From assembly GCA_922989275.2 (NCBI GenBank), contig OV277864.1:25059550-25123549 (forward strand): a stretch of 64,000 bases of DNA, written 5' to 3'. Under the pieces are notes generated by a model, which saw only the letters and a program-made list of their open reading frames with translations, searched no databases and was not told the DNA's origin. This document shows, piece after piece, positions 31,580 through 42,136 of this stretch (position 1 is the stretch's first letter; every line of letters begins with the position of its first letter). This DNA comes from Gari tellinella (Eukaryota; Mollusca; Bivalvia; Cardiida; Psammobiidae). Both the position numbers and the translations under genes were made by a program.

Positions 31580-31976
31580 TGTAGCAACCGTAATTGCAAT
31601 ATACAGTTGCAAAGCGTTTTATTGCAATTCTAGGTCCTACATTTATGTCAGCCAGAATTGCAATAAACCAAATTGACGATTCATTATTACCTTAGTCAAC
31701 AATTTGTATAATATTGGTTCATATCATGTTGCAATTCAACAAAGCTGACTTCGTACCCGATACCGACGGATGCATACAATTTCGTCGGATGATCCAACAT
31801 CACACACAGATCATGTAGATTATCATCGTATGGAGTACAAATGTATACCTTTTCCGATGGACTTAGAAATTTTATTGTAATTCCAGTTATTGCAAAAGTG
31901 GTTGAATGTGTCGACCAGAATTGTAATTATATAATTTTTGTAAAAATGGATTTTATTGCAATAACAGTTGCTACAA
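31580..31976. mobile_element. Fold-back MITE with TGTAGCAAC ends
   Basis: Left TGTAGCAACCGTAATTGCAA and right, inverted, TTGCAATAACAGTTGCTACA. TTTTATTGCAAT motifs recur inside, and CAGAATTGCAAT is paired by CAGAATTGTAAT. About 400 bp with no coding capacity. Confidence 0.7.
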
Positions 31977-32154
31977 AACCCTAAGCTTTTACCTGCATTG
32001 CAACAGAGCTTTCTGTTGTACTATTCCCACACACTGATTATCACATTTATGCCAAATGGATGCTTCCATGCTTATATATTGCATGAGCCCATTTTTCATT
32101 TAAGGGATGTTTGGTCTATTTTTACATTTTCTTTTTTATTTTGATAAACATTCC

Positions 32155-32235
32155 TGTTAGCAAACAGTACAGGCTCAGATCGGACATCGTATTATGCGGC
32201 ATCTGATCTGAGCCTGTACCGTTTGTCATGTCCAA
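32155..32235 (+). mobile_element. Related hairpin MITE core
   Basis: AACAGTACAGGCTCAGATC and GATCTGAGCCTGTACCGTTT form a long stem around ATTATGCGGC. It belongs with the AAACAGT..GATCNGA hairpins but has its own arm sequence. Confidence 0.6.
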
Positions 32236-32700
32236 TTAATGCGATGCTGGGCACAAATTGTGTGAGAATAGTAGGACAATTATCTCCAGAAATAATACAA
32301 TCTGCAACATCTCCCAGAAGACAGTAGCGAAGGTCTGGCCTCTTTGCTTCCTAGACCATTGCCTTTAAAAACACCCCATGTACAATGTTTACCCTGCTCA
32401 GATATGTTTCCGCTTTTAAATGGGCGTTATGCGTATCCAAAAGATGGTTGATATAGACAATATTGACTGTAACAGACTGTTTGCAGTGGACTATTTACCA
32501 TATCGCAGTCCAAATCAATAAACCCATAGACAGACATTTGTATATCTGTCGTATCTTAAAATGTTTTGGTTGCATTATTATATCTCAATATTATCCCACT
32601 AAGCCATTATTTCTACTGAGATGTCGACTGTCTGAGAAATATTAATGAGTATAACCCCAATACAACAGACCAACACTCTCTCACACTGTCGCTGTGTTCA

Positions 32701-32895
32701 TACTGTGGAGAAATATACGTTATTCTTTCCCATTTAACGTGTTCATGCTAGAAATAACTGTCCATTGCAAACAGTGTGGAGCCAGATTGGACGTCGGGTA
32801 ACCCGACGTCCCATCTGGCTTCAAACTGTTTGTTATTCATATAAAATAATAAAACTATCGATAACAGTTTTAAAACATTGTTATTTTATACATTT
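32701..32895 (+). mobile_element. Fam-A MITE, right end decayed
   Basis: TACTGTGGAG..ACGTTATTCTTTCCC left end. The hairpin has GGACGTCGGGTAACCCGACG, a compensated change in both arms relative to other copies. Confidence 0.75.
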
Positions 32896-33004
32896 AATTA
32901 CACTGCGTTTGTGGTAAGTATTTTATTTCTTTAATACAAAATAAATAATAAGACAAAGAATAACATATTAAATCGCCATAGATTCAACATAGACCTTCCT
33001 ACCT

Positions 33005-33203
33005 TGCCGCAGTTCTTACCGGGGGCTTAATTGTCTTAGGGATGTTTCTGTTTATTTGACAGAGATTATCCCCTCTGCCAAGAACTAAAAGGAGGGCAGG
33101 TCGGTGGTCTTTATCACATGCGCTGCTTGGCAACGAATGCTATTAGTCGAAATCGTCTTCCTGAAACCACCATCATCTCATCTCATCATCCGTCTTTATT
33201 CAT
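33005..33203 (+). repeat. Dispersed repeat with ATC-rich tail, copy 2
   Basis: Collinear with 6785-6985, ending CATCATCTCATCTCATCATC. The spacing of shared blocks is preserved to within a few bases. Confidence 0.6.
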
Positions 33204-33215
33204 CGGCGCTATATG

Positions 33216-33887
33216 ACCTATTCTATGTTGCAGTGTCGTACATCTCCATAGATTATAGGATTAGACCATACGGCACGTCATACATATGCTCAATATGTAC
33301 TTGTCGCCTGCAAAATCTGTCATTTGCAACACTTGTCAGGGTTGTCTTCTTTTTGTTACATGTAAGAAAATATCACTAGAGTGTCGAACAGTCTGCATCC
33401 CAATGAGACGACGAGAGAAACACCCAATAATCAACAAAATTTCGTGGCCGTATTAAAGATGTTTTACTGTATAAAACTACGTTTACTACGAATATCCATT
33501 ATCTAGACTATAACACTGGCATATAAAATTAGAAAACAACTCACAGGAAAGAGGGGGAGACTTATTCCGGATAGATCCTATAAGAAAACAGAGCAGACCC
33601 TGCTCAGACAGACCCGTCATAAGCTCTTTGATCTGAGTCTTCACTATTTTCACAAAAGCGTCGTTATACACTTCTAGCAAGAGCTGGGAAACTGTCGAAT
33701 TGTTAAGAATGAATCTAAATAACGAATGTGAATATTCAAAACTTGATGAAATCTAAAACACATCTGAATTAGTAATAAATCGGTTTACAATTTTAATTCA
33801 TCATATCTTATCAATTTTAATCTAAACGTGACGGGAAAAATATAAATGAGGTTTATTCATTAAACGATGGCATCTTAAATCCATTTA
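33216..33887. other. No gene; hairpin relic
   Basis: ACAGAGCAGACCCTGCTCAG..GATCTGAGTCTTCACT (33588-33650) resembles a decayed core gamma. CACCCAATAATCAACAAAAT..CGTGGCCGTATTAAAGA (33421-33460) is a Fam-E right-end piece. Confidence 0.4.
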
Positions 33888-34096
33888 TGCCGGGACATTG
33901 CACTGAACTCTCCCCGTGCGCTTGGTGGAAGATTTCCTCATCTAAATGTACACGTGTGATCGAACTTTTACAATCATGTTATAGTAAACAGTACAGACCC
34001 TGATGCGACACCTGGTTATCGGGCATCTGATCACGGTCCACAAAGTTTGCCAATGTCCAGTTTAGTAGACGCTAGGCGTAAATGGGTTACAGAAGC
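33888..34096 (+). mobile_element. Degraded hairpin MITE, TTAA type
   Basis: TTAAATCCATTTATGCC start, GTAAACAGTACAGACCCTGA..GCATCTGATCACGGTCC hairpin, GGCGTAAATGGGTTA end: TIRs CCATTTATGCC/GGCGTAAATGG. Confidence 0.65.
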
Positions 34097-34589
34097 TTCG
34101 ATCACAGAAAAGAGAAGATTTTGTCAAATCAATTTGGATTACGACAACTGATACTAATTTATTTTGGTACTAATTAAGATGCATACTCAGTACCAGGACA
34201 TCAAAGTCGCAAACGAGGTCAATAGGCGCTTGGTCAAGGATCAATATACTTCCAAATGTTCAGTGCCCCCAGACCAAGACAGTGAAGATGTTAGTCATTT
34301 CTCCTGCCGAAAGATCGCCTGCTTGGATAATGTCATTACTATGTTCATGTCAAATTCAGAGAGACAGAATTTTTAAATGAAGAAGCTAATACCGAGTATC
34401 AAAACTTTTAGATTCAGATCAGACACCGCGTCCAATTAGATCCATACTGTTACAAATACCAGTCAAGTTTCGAGCGGCCAAAATTAATGTTTAAACGGCA
34501 CACGTGCATAAAGTGGAAGTATTTTTCCAGCGGAGGAATACATAAACATAATCATATGGATTAATGAGTTAAAAGAGTGAACACAACGA

Positions 34590-34740
34590 TTTTACCCATT
34601 ACTCCTTAGATGTCTATTTAACAACTTTAATTTATTACACCACTGAAGAAAATAGTTCCACTTATGACGCTTTCTGCTTTAATTTCAACCGGCTTTAAGT
34701 GGTCACCAATCTTCAAAACTAGTAACAGATTATGAGTTAA
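34590..34740 (-). mobile_element. Fam-D fragment
   Basis: TTTACCCATTACTCCTTAGA, CACTGAAGAAAATAGTTCCA and TCAACCGGCTTTAAGTGGTC; one hairpin arm is deleted. Confidence 0.6.
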
Positions 34741-35111
34741 GAATATAGATCCGTCAGTGGGTGTCCTGTAAATCTTACGTCGTGGGCAAATAGCGTTGAA
34801 GTAATTTGATAGCAGAAAGCGCACGTATATATCTTATGCAAACATGGGAAGAAAATGACAAATTTATCAACTGCAGCAGAGTTTATGAGTGCCTTTTCGT
34901 CTGATTTACAGGACAGAATAAAACCCTTTATTACGCTCATATTTTACAACACAAGACATGCTGGAATAACATATCTCAATGGAGAAATATATGAGTATGA
35001 AAATGAGGTTGTTGTGTTCAAACTGGTTATAGCTATGTATATATAACTAGATGTTAAAGGAGCTCTCCCTATGTACTAGTACTGGCTAGAAGGTTTTCAT
35101 TATATATATAG

Positions 35112-35249
35112 AGGATCTTAAATGAGTGTTCATATTTATTTGATTTATTAAATGAGTCTTTTTGTAACGATAATTTAGCGAGTTTTTTTATCGTTTCAAA
35201 AAGACGAATTTAATAAATCAAATAAATATGAACACGAATATAAGATCCT
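35112..35249. repeat. 138-bp palindrome
   Basis: AGGATCTTAAATGAGTGTTC and its inverted partner, with TTTGATTTATTAAAT..GTCTTTTTG continuing the stem, form arms of about 62 bp at roughly 90% identity around a short loop. Confidence 0.85.
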
Positions 35250-35943
35250 TTTATAACATTTCCAAAACACACTCATATTTACAGCCAAATTTTCAGGAGT
35301 AAGGTAGGTTGTAGTAAAGTCTTCCTTATATAGAAACCATCAATGGAAGGCGTAATGAGGTTTTCTAAGTGCCTGGGAAGAAGTAGTTCCAGATTTCTCA
35401 ATGTTTTATTGACTTATTGTCACGATATAAGCCATTATTCGATTTAGATATTGATTTAGATTATTTCTGATAATTAAGTAAACTGTGAAAGTTGATTAAA
35501 AATCACGTCGAAATACATTTTGAGTTACAGTTAAAAACGTCATATCAGAACATCACAAATATTTTCCATATAAGGAAAAACAGCCGTGACGTCACTGTAC
35601 TAGGACATGAGGCTGTGATCAGTTCGCGCCGTATTTAGCTCAACACGAAGACACAAACACAGTTTTTCTACTCATCAATGTCGATTTGATTTAAAACCCG
35701 TCTTCATTTTGGAACATTCGGCCCTTCTTCTGTGCTATTGTGAATTTGGAAATTTCCACCGTGAATCGGAACGCCAAAAATGTTGAAACCGCCAAAGAGG
35801 GTCGATGACCTAGATTCTACATAGTAGTGTCATAGGATTGTGCATGAATAAGAGATAATTCGCTATGAAATGTGTTGGAATAGAAACTTTCCGAATCTAT
35901 TTGAGCTGTAATGGATTTAGATGACTGAGTTGTTGATAAACGA
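35250..35943. other. No recognisable feature
   Basis: Unique-looking sequence between the palindrome and the dispersed repeat. Confidence 0.4.
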
Positions 35944-36175
35944 GATGTTTTTCGGCGGAGCTGACTGTTTTCTATTTAGACACACTTTAATATTTGGCCA
36001 CACATTTCAACCAATAATATTTGATCAGAAATTTAGAATTAAGAGCACCTGTTGAAACTGAATAGTCTGATTGGATAGTAGCCAGGGCTCCAGATAAGGG
36101 AATTGTTTCAAAACTTAAAATCTTTATTTGTGCATTAAACCCTGTGGTGTCACTATACATATGAATTGTCTCTTC
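35944..36175 (-). repeat. Dispersed 230-bp repeat, copy 2
   Basis: Inverted relative to the 13.9-kb copy. Here it continues past GAATTGTCTCTTC into different DNA, whereas copy 1 is bordered by the ACCGAT-rich element. Confidence 0.8.
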
Positions 36176-37860
36176 AAGACAATCAAAATGAGTGGTAATA
36201 CCATAGGGTTTGGTGCTAAAAGAGGTGAAAAAATGTGATTTGTTTAGTTTACTCACTCTTATCTGGAGCCCTGTAGGCTGGTTTATGTCCCATTACAGTT
36301 TTACATGATGTGGACTGTGGGTGTAAAATTTAGAGATACAGGCTGTCTGTTTACTACACTAGGCCACAGAATTGACAAAATTATGCTATGATCTGAAATC
36401 TATTTATAGATATACAGAGGAAGCTAGGTGTTTCATAATTGTTTACAACCAATTTGTTTTAATTGTTAACTATTTGTACACATTTGCCATACATTAAAAG
36501 CAATATTTTATATATGAATAGCCTCAAGTGAGTTAAACACAATTGTGTTGTTTCATCATTATTTACAAGAGTGAAGTACAATAGATTGTTGTATCTGTAC
36601 ATTTGTGTATGCTATAGTTTGTTTCAAAAACTCTATGAATGGAACAATAGATTAATGTGAGGATCTCCTACCAGTAGCTAGGATATGAGTTAAATTATTG
36701 TTTTGTTTTGCATTTCTGTACATGATAGTTTTGCATTTTAAATAAAAGTTACTGTTTCAATTGAATACTTGTATTTTTTGCTTTTCAATCCAAGATATAT
36801 ATTCTTTGAAAACCTCAATTTAATTCAATTTTGCACACCCATCTATATAGCCTTAGTTCAACCACTCATTCCGCCGAATATCTTTTTTAAAGATATTTCT
36901 TGTTAGGACCTGATAACTACATTATCGGATTGGATTGGATTGTTGTCATTCAGCTTTGAATCGTGAAAGGATGGCTGGACCAGAGTAGCCGGTAGGTCTT
37001 TTTTCTGCATCAATGGTTTAAAATCTTGTAGATAATGATATTAACAGGACAGCGATCAGGATTTGTATATGACCAAACTTTAGACAGAACAGTTCGAACG
37101 TTACGTCCCATAGGGCTTCGCCTGACGTAGGTATTGGTTTTGGTTTGTCTCTCTGTAAACTGCAGATACTCGAGGTCAATTGTATCGTAGGATCCGTACC
37201 GTATAAAATGTACCGATACCTCTGAATGCCGTTAATTGTATTGTTCCTTTCCGTCTTTTGGCACCCGATCGTTTCAAGCTAGGTCAGCCTCCGCCATTTT
37301 TTTGTTTTGACAGCGCGTATGAATATTATTCGGCCGGAGAGTGTAATAAACGTCTATGTGTTATCAAAATTAAAAAATGGCTTTATCCACGCGCAGAGCG
37401 GTCGGATGTGTTATAAATACAATTATATTGAGCTAATCATTGTAGTTATTGTCCATGTAGTATATCATTTCATATGAAATAGCAAACCGTGCAGACCCTG
37501 ATATTTGTATGTCTTTATGGTCTACGTTGTTTGGTCTAAGGGAATCCAACGTGTCTTACAAGTCCATCATTCTTTCTAATATTTACAATCATTCAATTCC
37601 ATTGAAAAAAAATGACGTTTAATTCGTATAGACGTAATTACTCGAGGGGCGGAACTTGTGGATATCTTCGCAGAGGAGGCGGGGCTTATGGATTGCTCTC
37701 CGCGAATCATTTTGTTGCGTTGATTCAGTAATGCGGTAATGGCTGTTCCTTTCAGTGTACACAGTATTCGTGTTAACGGTCTTTAAAGTGATTAAACATA
37801 CATGTATACAAATAAAATGTTCATTTGATATTTGAAATTACAGCAAATATAGTGTAGTTA
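36176..37860. other. Unique, MITE-poor stretch
   Basis: 1.7 kb without any of the window's MITE families, apart from a short AAACCGTGCAGACCCTGAT..GGTCTACGTTGTTTGG hairpin near 37485-37535. AATAAA at about 36740 followed by T-rich DNA could be a polyadenylation site, but no coding exon is seen. Confidence 0.4.
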
Positions 37861-38005
37861 TAAGAAATGAACTGAATGTTTTCGGCGTTTAAACGAAATA
37901 AACGTCAAAAAATTATCGGCAAATTAACCATGAATCATGGAATTTGCCGATTATTTTCTCTCGTTTATTTCGCTTAAACGCCGAAAATATTCAGTTCATT
38001 TCTTA
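37861..38005. repeat. 145-bp palindrome
   Basis: TAAGAAATGAACTGAATGTT on the left and AATATTCAGTTCATTTCTTA on the right, continuing through GGCGTTTAAACGAAATAAACG and ATCGGCAAATT. Arms of about 65 bp at roughly 90% identity. Confidence 0.85.
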
Positions 38006-38511
38006 AATAAAAGGTATATTTTTGCTAAGAAATGCTGTTTAGTATTAAAACATTGTTATTATCCCACACAGCACTAGTGATTTCTGTTATTATCCTTTTT
38101 TATACTTCATACATGTCGTAAAAATAAAGGCATTTCATTTGCAACATTTCTATATAGGTTTGTGTATGTTTAGAAACACAATAAACATTTTATACCTGAA
38201 TATTGCAATGGATTCTGCCTATATTTTTGCTGAAAGATCTGACTATAAATATACAAAAGCGATCTTGAGACCCTACAGTGTCAACTCAAACGGGTGTTTT
38301 CATGCTCTGGGTTTCTCCATGTTGCATAACAGTTCTATGCAAAAGAAATTAGTAGCAAACAGTGAACAAAGACCTTGACGAGACGTCTTAAATAGCCCAA
38401 CAATGTAAAACTGTCGACTGTTGAAATTATTGTTCTGATTTGTTTCTAAAACTCTTCATATTACAACAATATCATAGTGACAAATTAGTGTGTGGCGTGA
38501 GTCAAACGCCT

Positions 38512-38690
38512 GATTATCCTTTCGCCTGCTAATCGCGCCTTTGCAAACAATTTGGATGTAGATCAGACGCTACGGAGGGAGACCTCTAATTAGGATCCAA
38601 TCTATTTAATACTTCTGTTGAGGTTTTTGAAGCTAAACCGGCAGACGACATCTAAAAGATGATATTGTTGCAGACAAAGATTTAAACAAT
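38512..38690 (-). mobile_element. Fam-B MITE, degraded
   Basis: ATCCTTTCGCCTGCTAATCG, a decayed hairpin around GATCAGACGCTACGG, and CAGACGACATC..GCAGACAAAGATTTAAA. Confidence 0.5.
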
Positions 38691-38862
38691 GTTCTCTCGT
38701 AACATCGTCTGCTTCGAATTTTCTCGTCTGCAAAATTGGTAAAAAATGTATTTATGCATTGTTTAATTGAAATAGCCTAAAGAGAAGTGTCAAACAGACT
38801 GATCTAGATCCTAACAATTTGCAAAAACTAGCCAAGTACCGGTCGGCAGACAAAGGGTTAAA
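38684..38862 (-). mobile_element. Fam-B MITE, degraded, adjoining the previous
   Basis: CATCGTCTGCTTCGAATTTT, AAGTGTCAAACAGACTGATC and GGCAGACAAAGGGTTAA. It begins where the preceding copy ends. Confidence 0.55.
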
Positions 38863-38869
38863 ACAACGC

Positions 38870-39180
38870 GATCCTATCTGATCGATAGCTATTCAGCGGC
38901 TCTTGGCGCGTGCGGAGAAGTGTGAATTTGATTGCTAAGAGCATATGGATTTTTCTCTGTCATGATGAGAAGAAATCGAACATTTTATTGGCGGCTCCGA
39001 GGTTTATTGCTTGCTTCTTGCACTGATTTTAATGATTTAGAGCAATTTGTTTCAGCCGATATTTTCCTTCACGTCATTAAATGTCAATTTGCGAGAGAGG
39101 ACAAAAACAATTGCCTTCGGATGATAAAATTGAAATGGCCAATTAGCCGCTAAAAATCAACTTGACAAATAACCCTCAAG
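38870..39180. other. Possible conserved non-coding block
   Basis: Repeat-free DNA richer in CG and TAATTA-like motifs (CCAATTAGCCGC, GACGTCATTAAATG-like) than its surroundings. Inference only; no comparison was possible. Confidence 0.2.
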
Positions 39181-39221
39181 TTAATTTCAATTTGAAAAAA
39201 TAGAAAGAGAAGAGATTCAAT

Positions 39222-39345
39222 ACAGTAAAACCTCTCATGCACGGTGTAGATTACATGTTTAATAATCGGTCTCTAAGAGTATGGTAGGCTCATGCAGCGC
39301 ACCAAAACGATGCAGAAAGACCTTTGAGAGAATTGGGTGTCTGCA
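39222..39345 (+). mobile_element. Fam-E fragment
   Basis: TACAGTAAAACCTCTCATGC left end and AGACCTTTGAGAGAATTGG further on; the hairpin is missing. Confidence 0.45.
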
Positions 39346-39481
39346 CTGGATCCAAATTATTTGTTGTGTTGATGTCAAACTGGGGAGAAGACGTTAGTGA
39401 TGATGTTTACGCTGAAACCCTTTCATCAAATGCAACCAACTTTGAGCTAGATCATACACCGAGTAATTCGGCATCTGGTTA

Positions 39482-39887
39482 TACAGTGTTCCCTCCCATC
39501 AACGGCCTTCCAAAAAAAACGACTCCCTCCTTACAACGCAACGACCATGATCCCAACAACGACTCTCTCCTTACAACGGCCCTTGCCACAGCTCCTTAAA
39601 CATGACAATTTTATGTGTAACGCTTTTATTGCTGCGACAACGTCTGATTAAAATTGTCGTCTGCTATTTTTCTCAAAGTTACGCATTGGACATTTTGACA
39701 GAAAAAACACATAATAACGAGTGATAAACAGCTTTAAACTAGATCAGACGCCGCGAAACGCGGCGTCTGATCTGGAGTTGAGCTGTTTGCAAATGTAAGC
39801 CAATTCACCTCTCTGCAATGACTTCCTCCGAAACAAAACACACACCATGTTTCCCATTGAGTGTCGTTATAGAGAGGGAGCATTGTA
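39482..39887 (+). mobile_element. Fam-F MITE, longest copy
   Basis: TACAGTGTTCCCTCCCATCA start and AGAGAGGGAGCATTGTA end. The left arm has an extra duplicated CGACTCCCTCCTTACAACG-type module. A Fam-B-like body and perfect core alpha (GCCGCGAAACGCGGC) lie inside. Confidence 0.9.
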
Positions 39888-39997
39888 CTTTACACTGTTT
39901 GCCACTCAGATTTAAATATATTATCATCAATACTTTTCTAGACCCTATACTTTGTGTTCGTATGAACGGGAAATAATAGCTTTCCGGCCACTTCATC
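39888..39997 (+). mobile_element. Fam-A right-half fragment
   Basis: CACTGTTTGCCACTCAGATT, then GTATGAACGGGAAATAATAG, adjoining the Fam-F copy. Confidence 0.5.
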
Positions 39998-40136
39998 GGC
40001 CAAACCTTGCAGGAATGAGTAACTGTTGATCGATGTGTAGTTTGAAGCAGTAATAAATCGACTGTAGCAAAAAAAATGTAAAACATCGAACAAAGTGTAA
40101 TGTGGCATTCATTATCAGGACTCAAGTTAAGGAGAG

Positions 40137-40508
40137 TACAGGGCTCCCTCTCTACAACGAAACCCAATGTAAGACACAGCTTGTGTGTGTTGTTCGGAGG
40201 GAGTCGCTATAGGGAGGGCACATTTAGAATTGGCTTGCATTTGCAAACAGCTTGAATCCAGATCAGACGCCGCGTAACGCGGCGTCTAATCTGGATTCAA
40301 ACTGTTTGTCATTCGTCATTTTATGCCTTCTGTTAGACTATTTACTTATATGTAATATTTAAACAAAATGCAGGCGACACTTTTAAGCAGACGGTATTGT
40401 AGCAGTAAAATCGTTAGATATACTTGTCTTGTTTGGGGAACAGCGGCAAGGGTCGTTGTTAGGAGAGATTTGTTGTTGGGAGGGCCGTGGTAGGGAGGGA
40501 GCACTGTA
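40137..40508 (-). mobile_element. Fam-F MITE, inverted relative to the 39.5-kb copy
   Basis: TACAGGGCTCCCTCTCTACA and GGGAGGGAGCACTGTA ends, TTGTTCGGAGGGAGTC, core alpha with CGCCGCGTAACGCGGCG tip. TGTCTTGTTTGGGGAACAGC matches the left arm of 3358-3718. Confidence 0.9.
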
Positions 40509-40545
40509 TTCCAAAATCATAATGTCTGAACCAAACATTTTAGTT

Positions 40546-40581
40546 TAACTATTCATTAGAAGCGTCTCTAATGAATAGTTA
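40546..40581. repeat. 36-bp hairpin
   Basis: TAACTATTCATTAGA and its perfect inverse around AGCGTC. Confidence 0.8.
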
Positions 40582-40916
40582 CACCATAGGGTTTAGAACA
40601 GGCATGAAGAGGAGACTTTTAGGAAACTTGATTCCCGGTGTCCTGATAACAACATAATAGCCCGTCTAACAAAGTGGTTACTAATCTTCGTTTACTTATA
40701 AAACAATGACATTTTGACTTAAGAAACAATGCTTTATTATGAGCGTCTGATTAAGATCCAAACTGTTTGCAAATGTCAGTCTTATCGGCATTTGCAGTGA
40801 AGAGACTGAACAAACTCCCATAGAGGTAGCGTTAAAACCTTAAGACAGTCATGTGGCTGTTTAATTCAGTAGAAATGTGATTTACGACACATTTGATTTA
40901 TAAAACAAAACAGAAC

Positions 40917-41105
40917 AGACAAGGCTGCCATAATTTGATTTGGAAAAATCCTAAGATTTCCAAATTCTCTATTTTTCAAGCGCGATTACTTAAAACAGGT
41001 TGAACGTATAGCAGAATGTCCCTTAAGGCGCATTCTACTTTACTTACATTCTGCTTTAAGCTACAATCTGCTAGGATAAAATTCCGAAGATTTCGGGAAA
41101 ACCTC
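40917..41105 (+). mobile_element. hAT-like element carrying core delta
   Basis: AAGGCTGCCATAATTTGATT and CCTAAGATTTCC match the left end of the 56.77-kb element. CAGGTTGAACGTATAGCAGA and its partner form core delta, then TTCCGAAGATTTCGGG-type right end. The outer right terminus is lost. Confidence 0.65.
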
Positions 41106-41334
41106 ACATTTACGCTATAAAAGCAGACGGCATTTGTTTTTAAAATATGACGTCATGACAGTGAAAGTTTTGATACAAGACGGACATGCTGTGATTCTGT
41201 AATGTGTTTCAGTCACGTGATGTTCTGTGTAATGATTCTAATTAAAAGCGAAAAACAATCTATTTTCACGAACGCCTATTAAGCTTAGAATAAGCTAAGG
41301 ATTGGAAGAATAGATATTGATCATGCAGGGAGGA

Positions 41335-41376
41335 TGGTGTTGATATTTCCCAATAAACGCTTTACACTACAACTAC
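41335..41376 (+). mobile_element. Fam-A left-end fragment
   Basis: TATTTCCCAATAAACGCTTTACACTACAAC (in part), immediately before a complete copy. Confidence 0.5.
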
Positions 41377-41625
41377 AGTGGAGAATCTGTTATTATTTCC
41401 CAATAAACGCGTTTACGCTAAAACTATTAATTGCAGTGCACACAGTTTGAAGCCAGATCAGACGCCGGGTAACCCGGCGTCTGATCAGGCTCCAAACTGT
41501 TTGCCACCAAGATAAACATGAAATATCAGAATATTGTCCAAAAGTTGTTCTTTTCTACGTTTTAGCGCTTTGCGTTTGCGTACGTTTGCGTTTAAACGGG
41601 AAAGAATAACAGATTCTCCACTGTA
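41374..41625 (+). mobile_element. Fam-A MITE, intact
   Basis: TA-flanked TIRs CAGTGGAGAATCTGTTATTA and CTGTTATTCTTTCCC (inverted), core alpha with GGGTAACCC tip. Nearly identical to the 45.6 and 51.8 kb copies, so these are the youngest of the family. Confidence 0.95.
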
Positions 41626-41700
41626 CAATTTCCATTGCAAACAGTTTGAAGTCAAGTAAGCTGGCGTCCGATCAGGCTTCAAACTGCGTGCCTCTCAATT
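41626..41700 (+). mobile_element. Fam-A core fragment
   Basis: TTTCCATTGCAAACAGTTTG and CGTCCGATCAGGCTTCAAAC; with the left fragment it suggests the intact copy landed inside an older Fam-A copy. Confidence 0.55.
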
Positions 41701-41759
41701 TTTAATAGATTGATAATATTACCAAGGACATGTCACTTTCTTCTACACCAGGGCTATCA

Positions 41760-41838
41760 CAATAGGTTGCTCATAAAACTCCTAACATTTCCACAATTCC
41801 AAGCGCAATTTTAGGAATCGTACTTTTATCCCTTTCGA
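41760..41838 (+). mobile_element. hAT-like left-end fragment
   Basis: CTAACATTTCCACAATTCCA..GCGCAATTTTAGGAATCGTA matches the subterminal part of the 56.77-kb element. Confidence 0.45.
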
Positions 41839-42136
41839 TGCCAGGCTCTATAACACTTACATTATTATACAAACAGTTTAGATCGAGATCAAATGCCGCG
41901 TAATGTTTGACCCCCATATCAATGTTTCCTAAGTAAAGAACGCATTTAAATCCAAATTTTAAAAGTAAGAGGAAAAATCCGAATATTTTGGAAAATAGAC
42001 GTATAACTGACGTAATTTTAAAACAACCGGCACAAAGTTTTGATCCTGATCAGACACCGTGTTACGCGGCCTCTGATCAGGATCAAAACTGTTTGCAAAT
42101 GCGCTTTATGACGTTATTGAGAGTGAAGGGCTTAAG
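41835..42136 (+). mobile_element. Two overlapping Fam-B relics
   Basis: CCCTTTCGATGCCAGGC start with a decayed arm (AGTTTAGATCGAGATC), then a second, good core alpha (GACACCGTGTTACGCGGCCTC) and GAGAGTGAAGGGCTTAA end. Confidence 0.65.

Noticed and set aside
34861..35043. 61-codon plus frame that looks protein-like
   Set aside because: No domain is recognised, the opposite strand is open as well, and the possible donor GAG|GTTGTT is weak.
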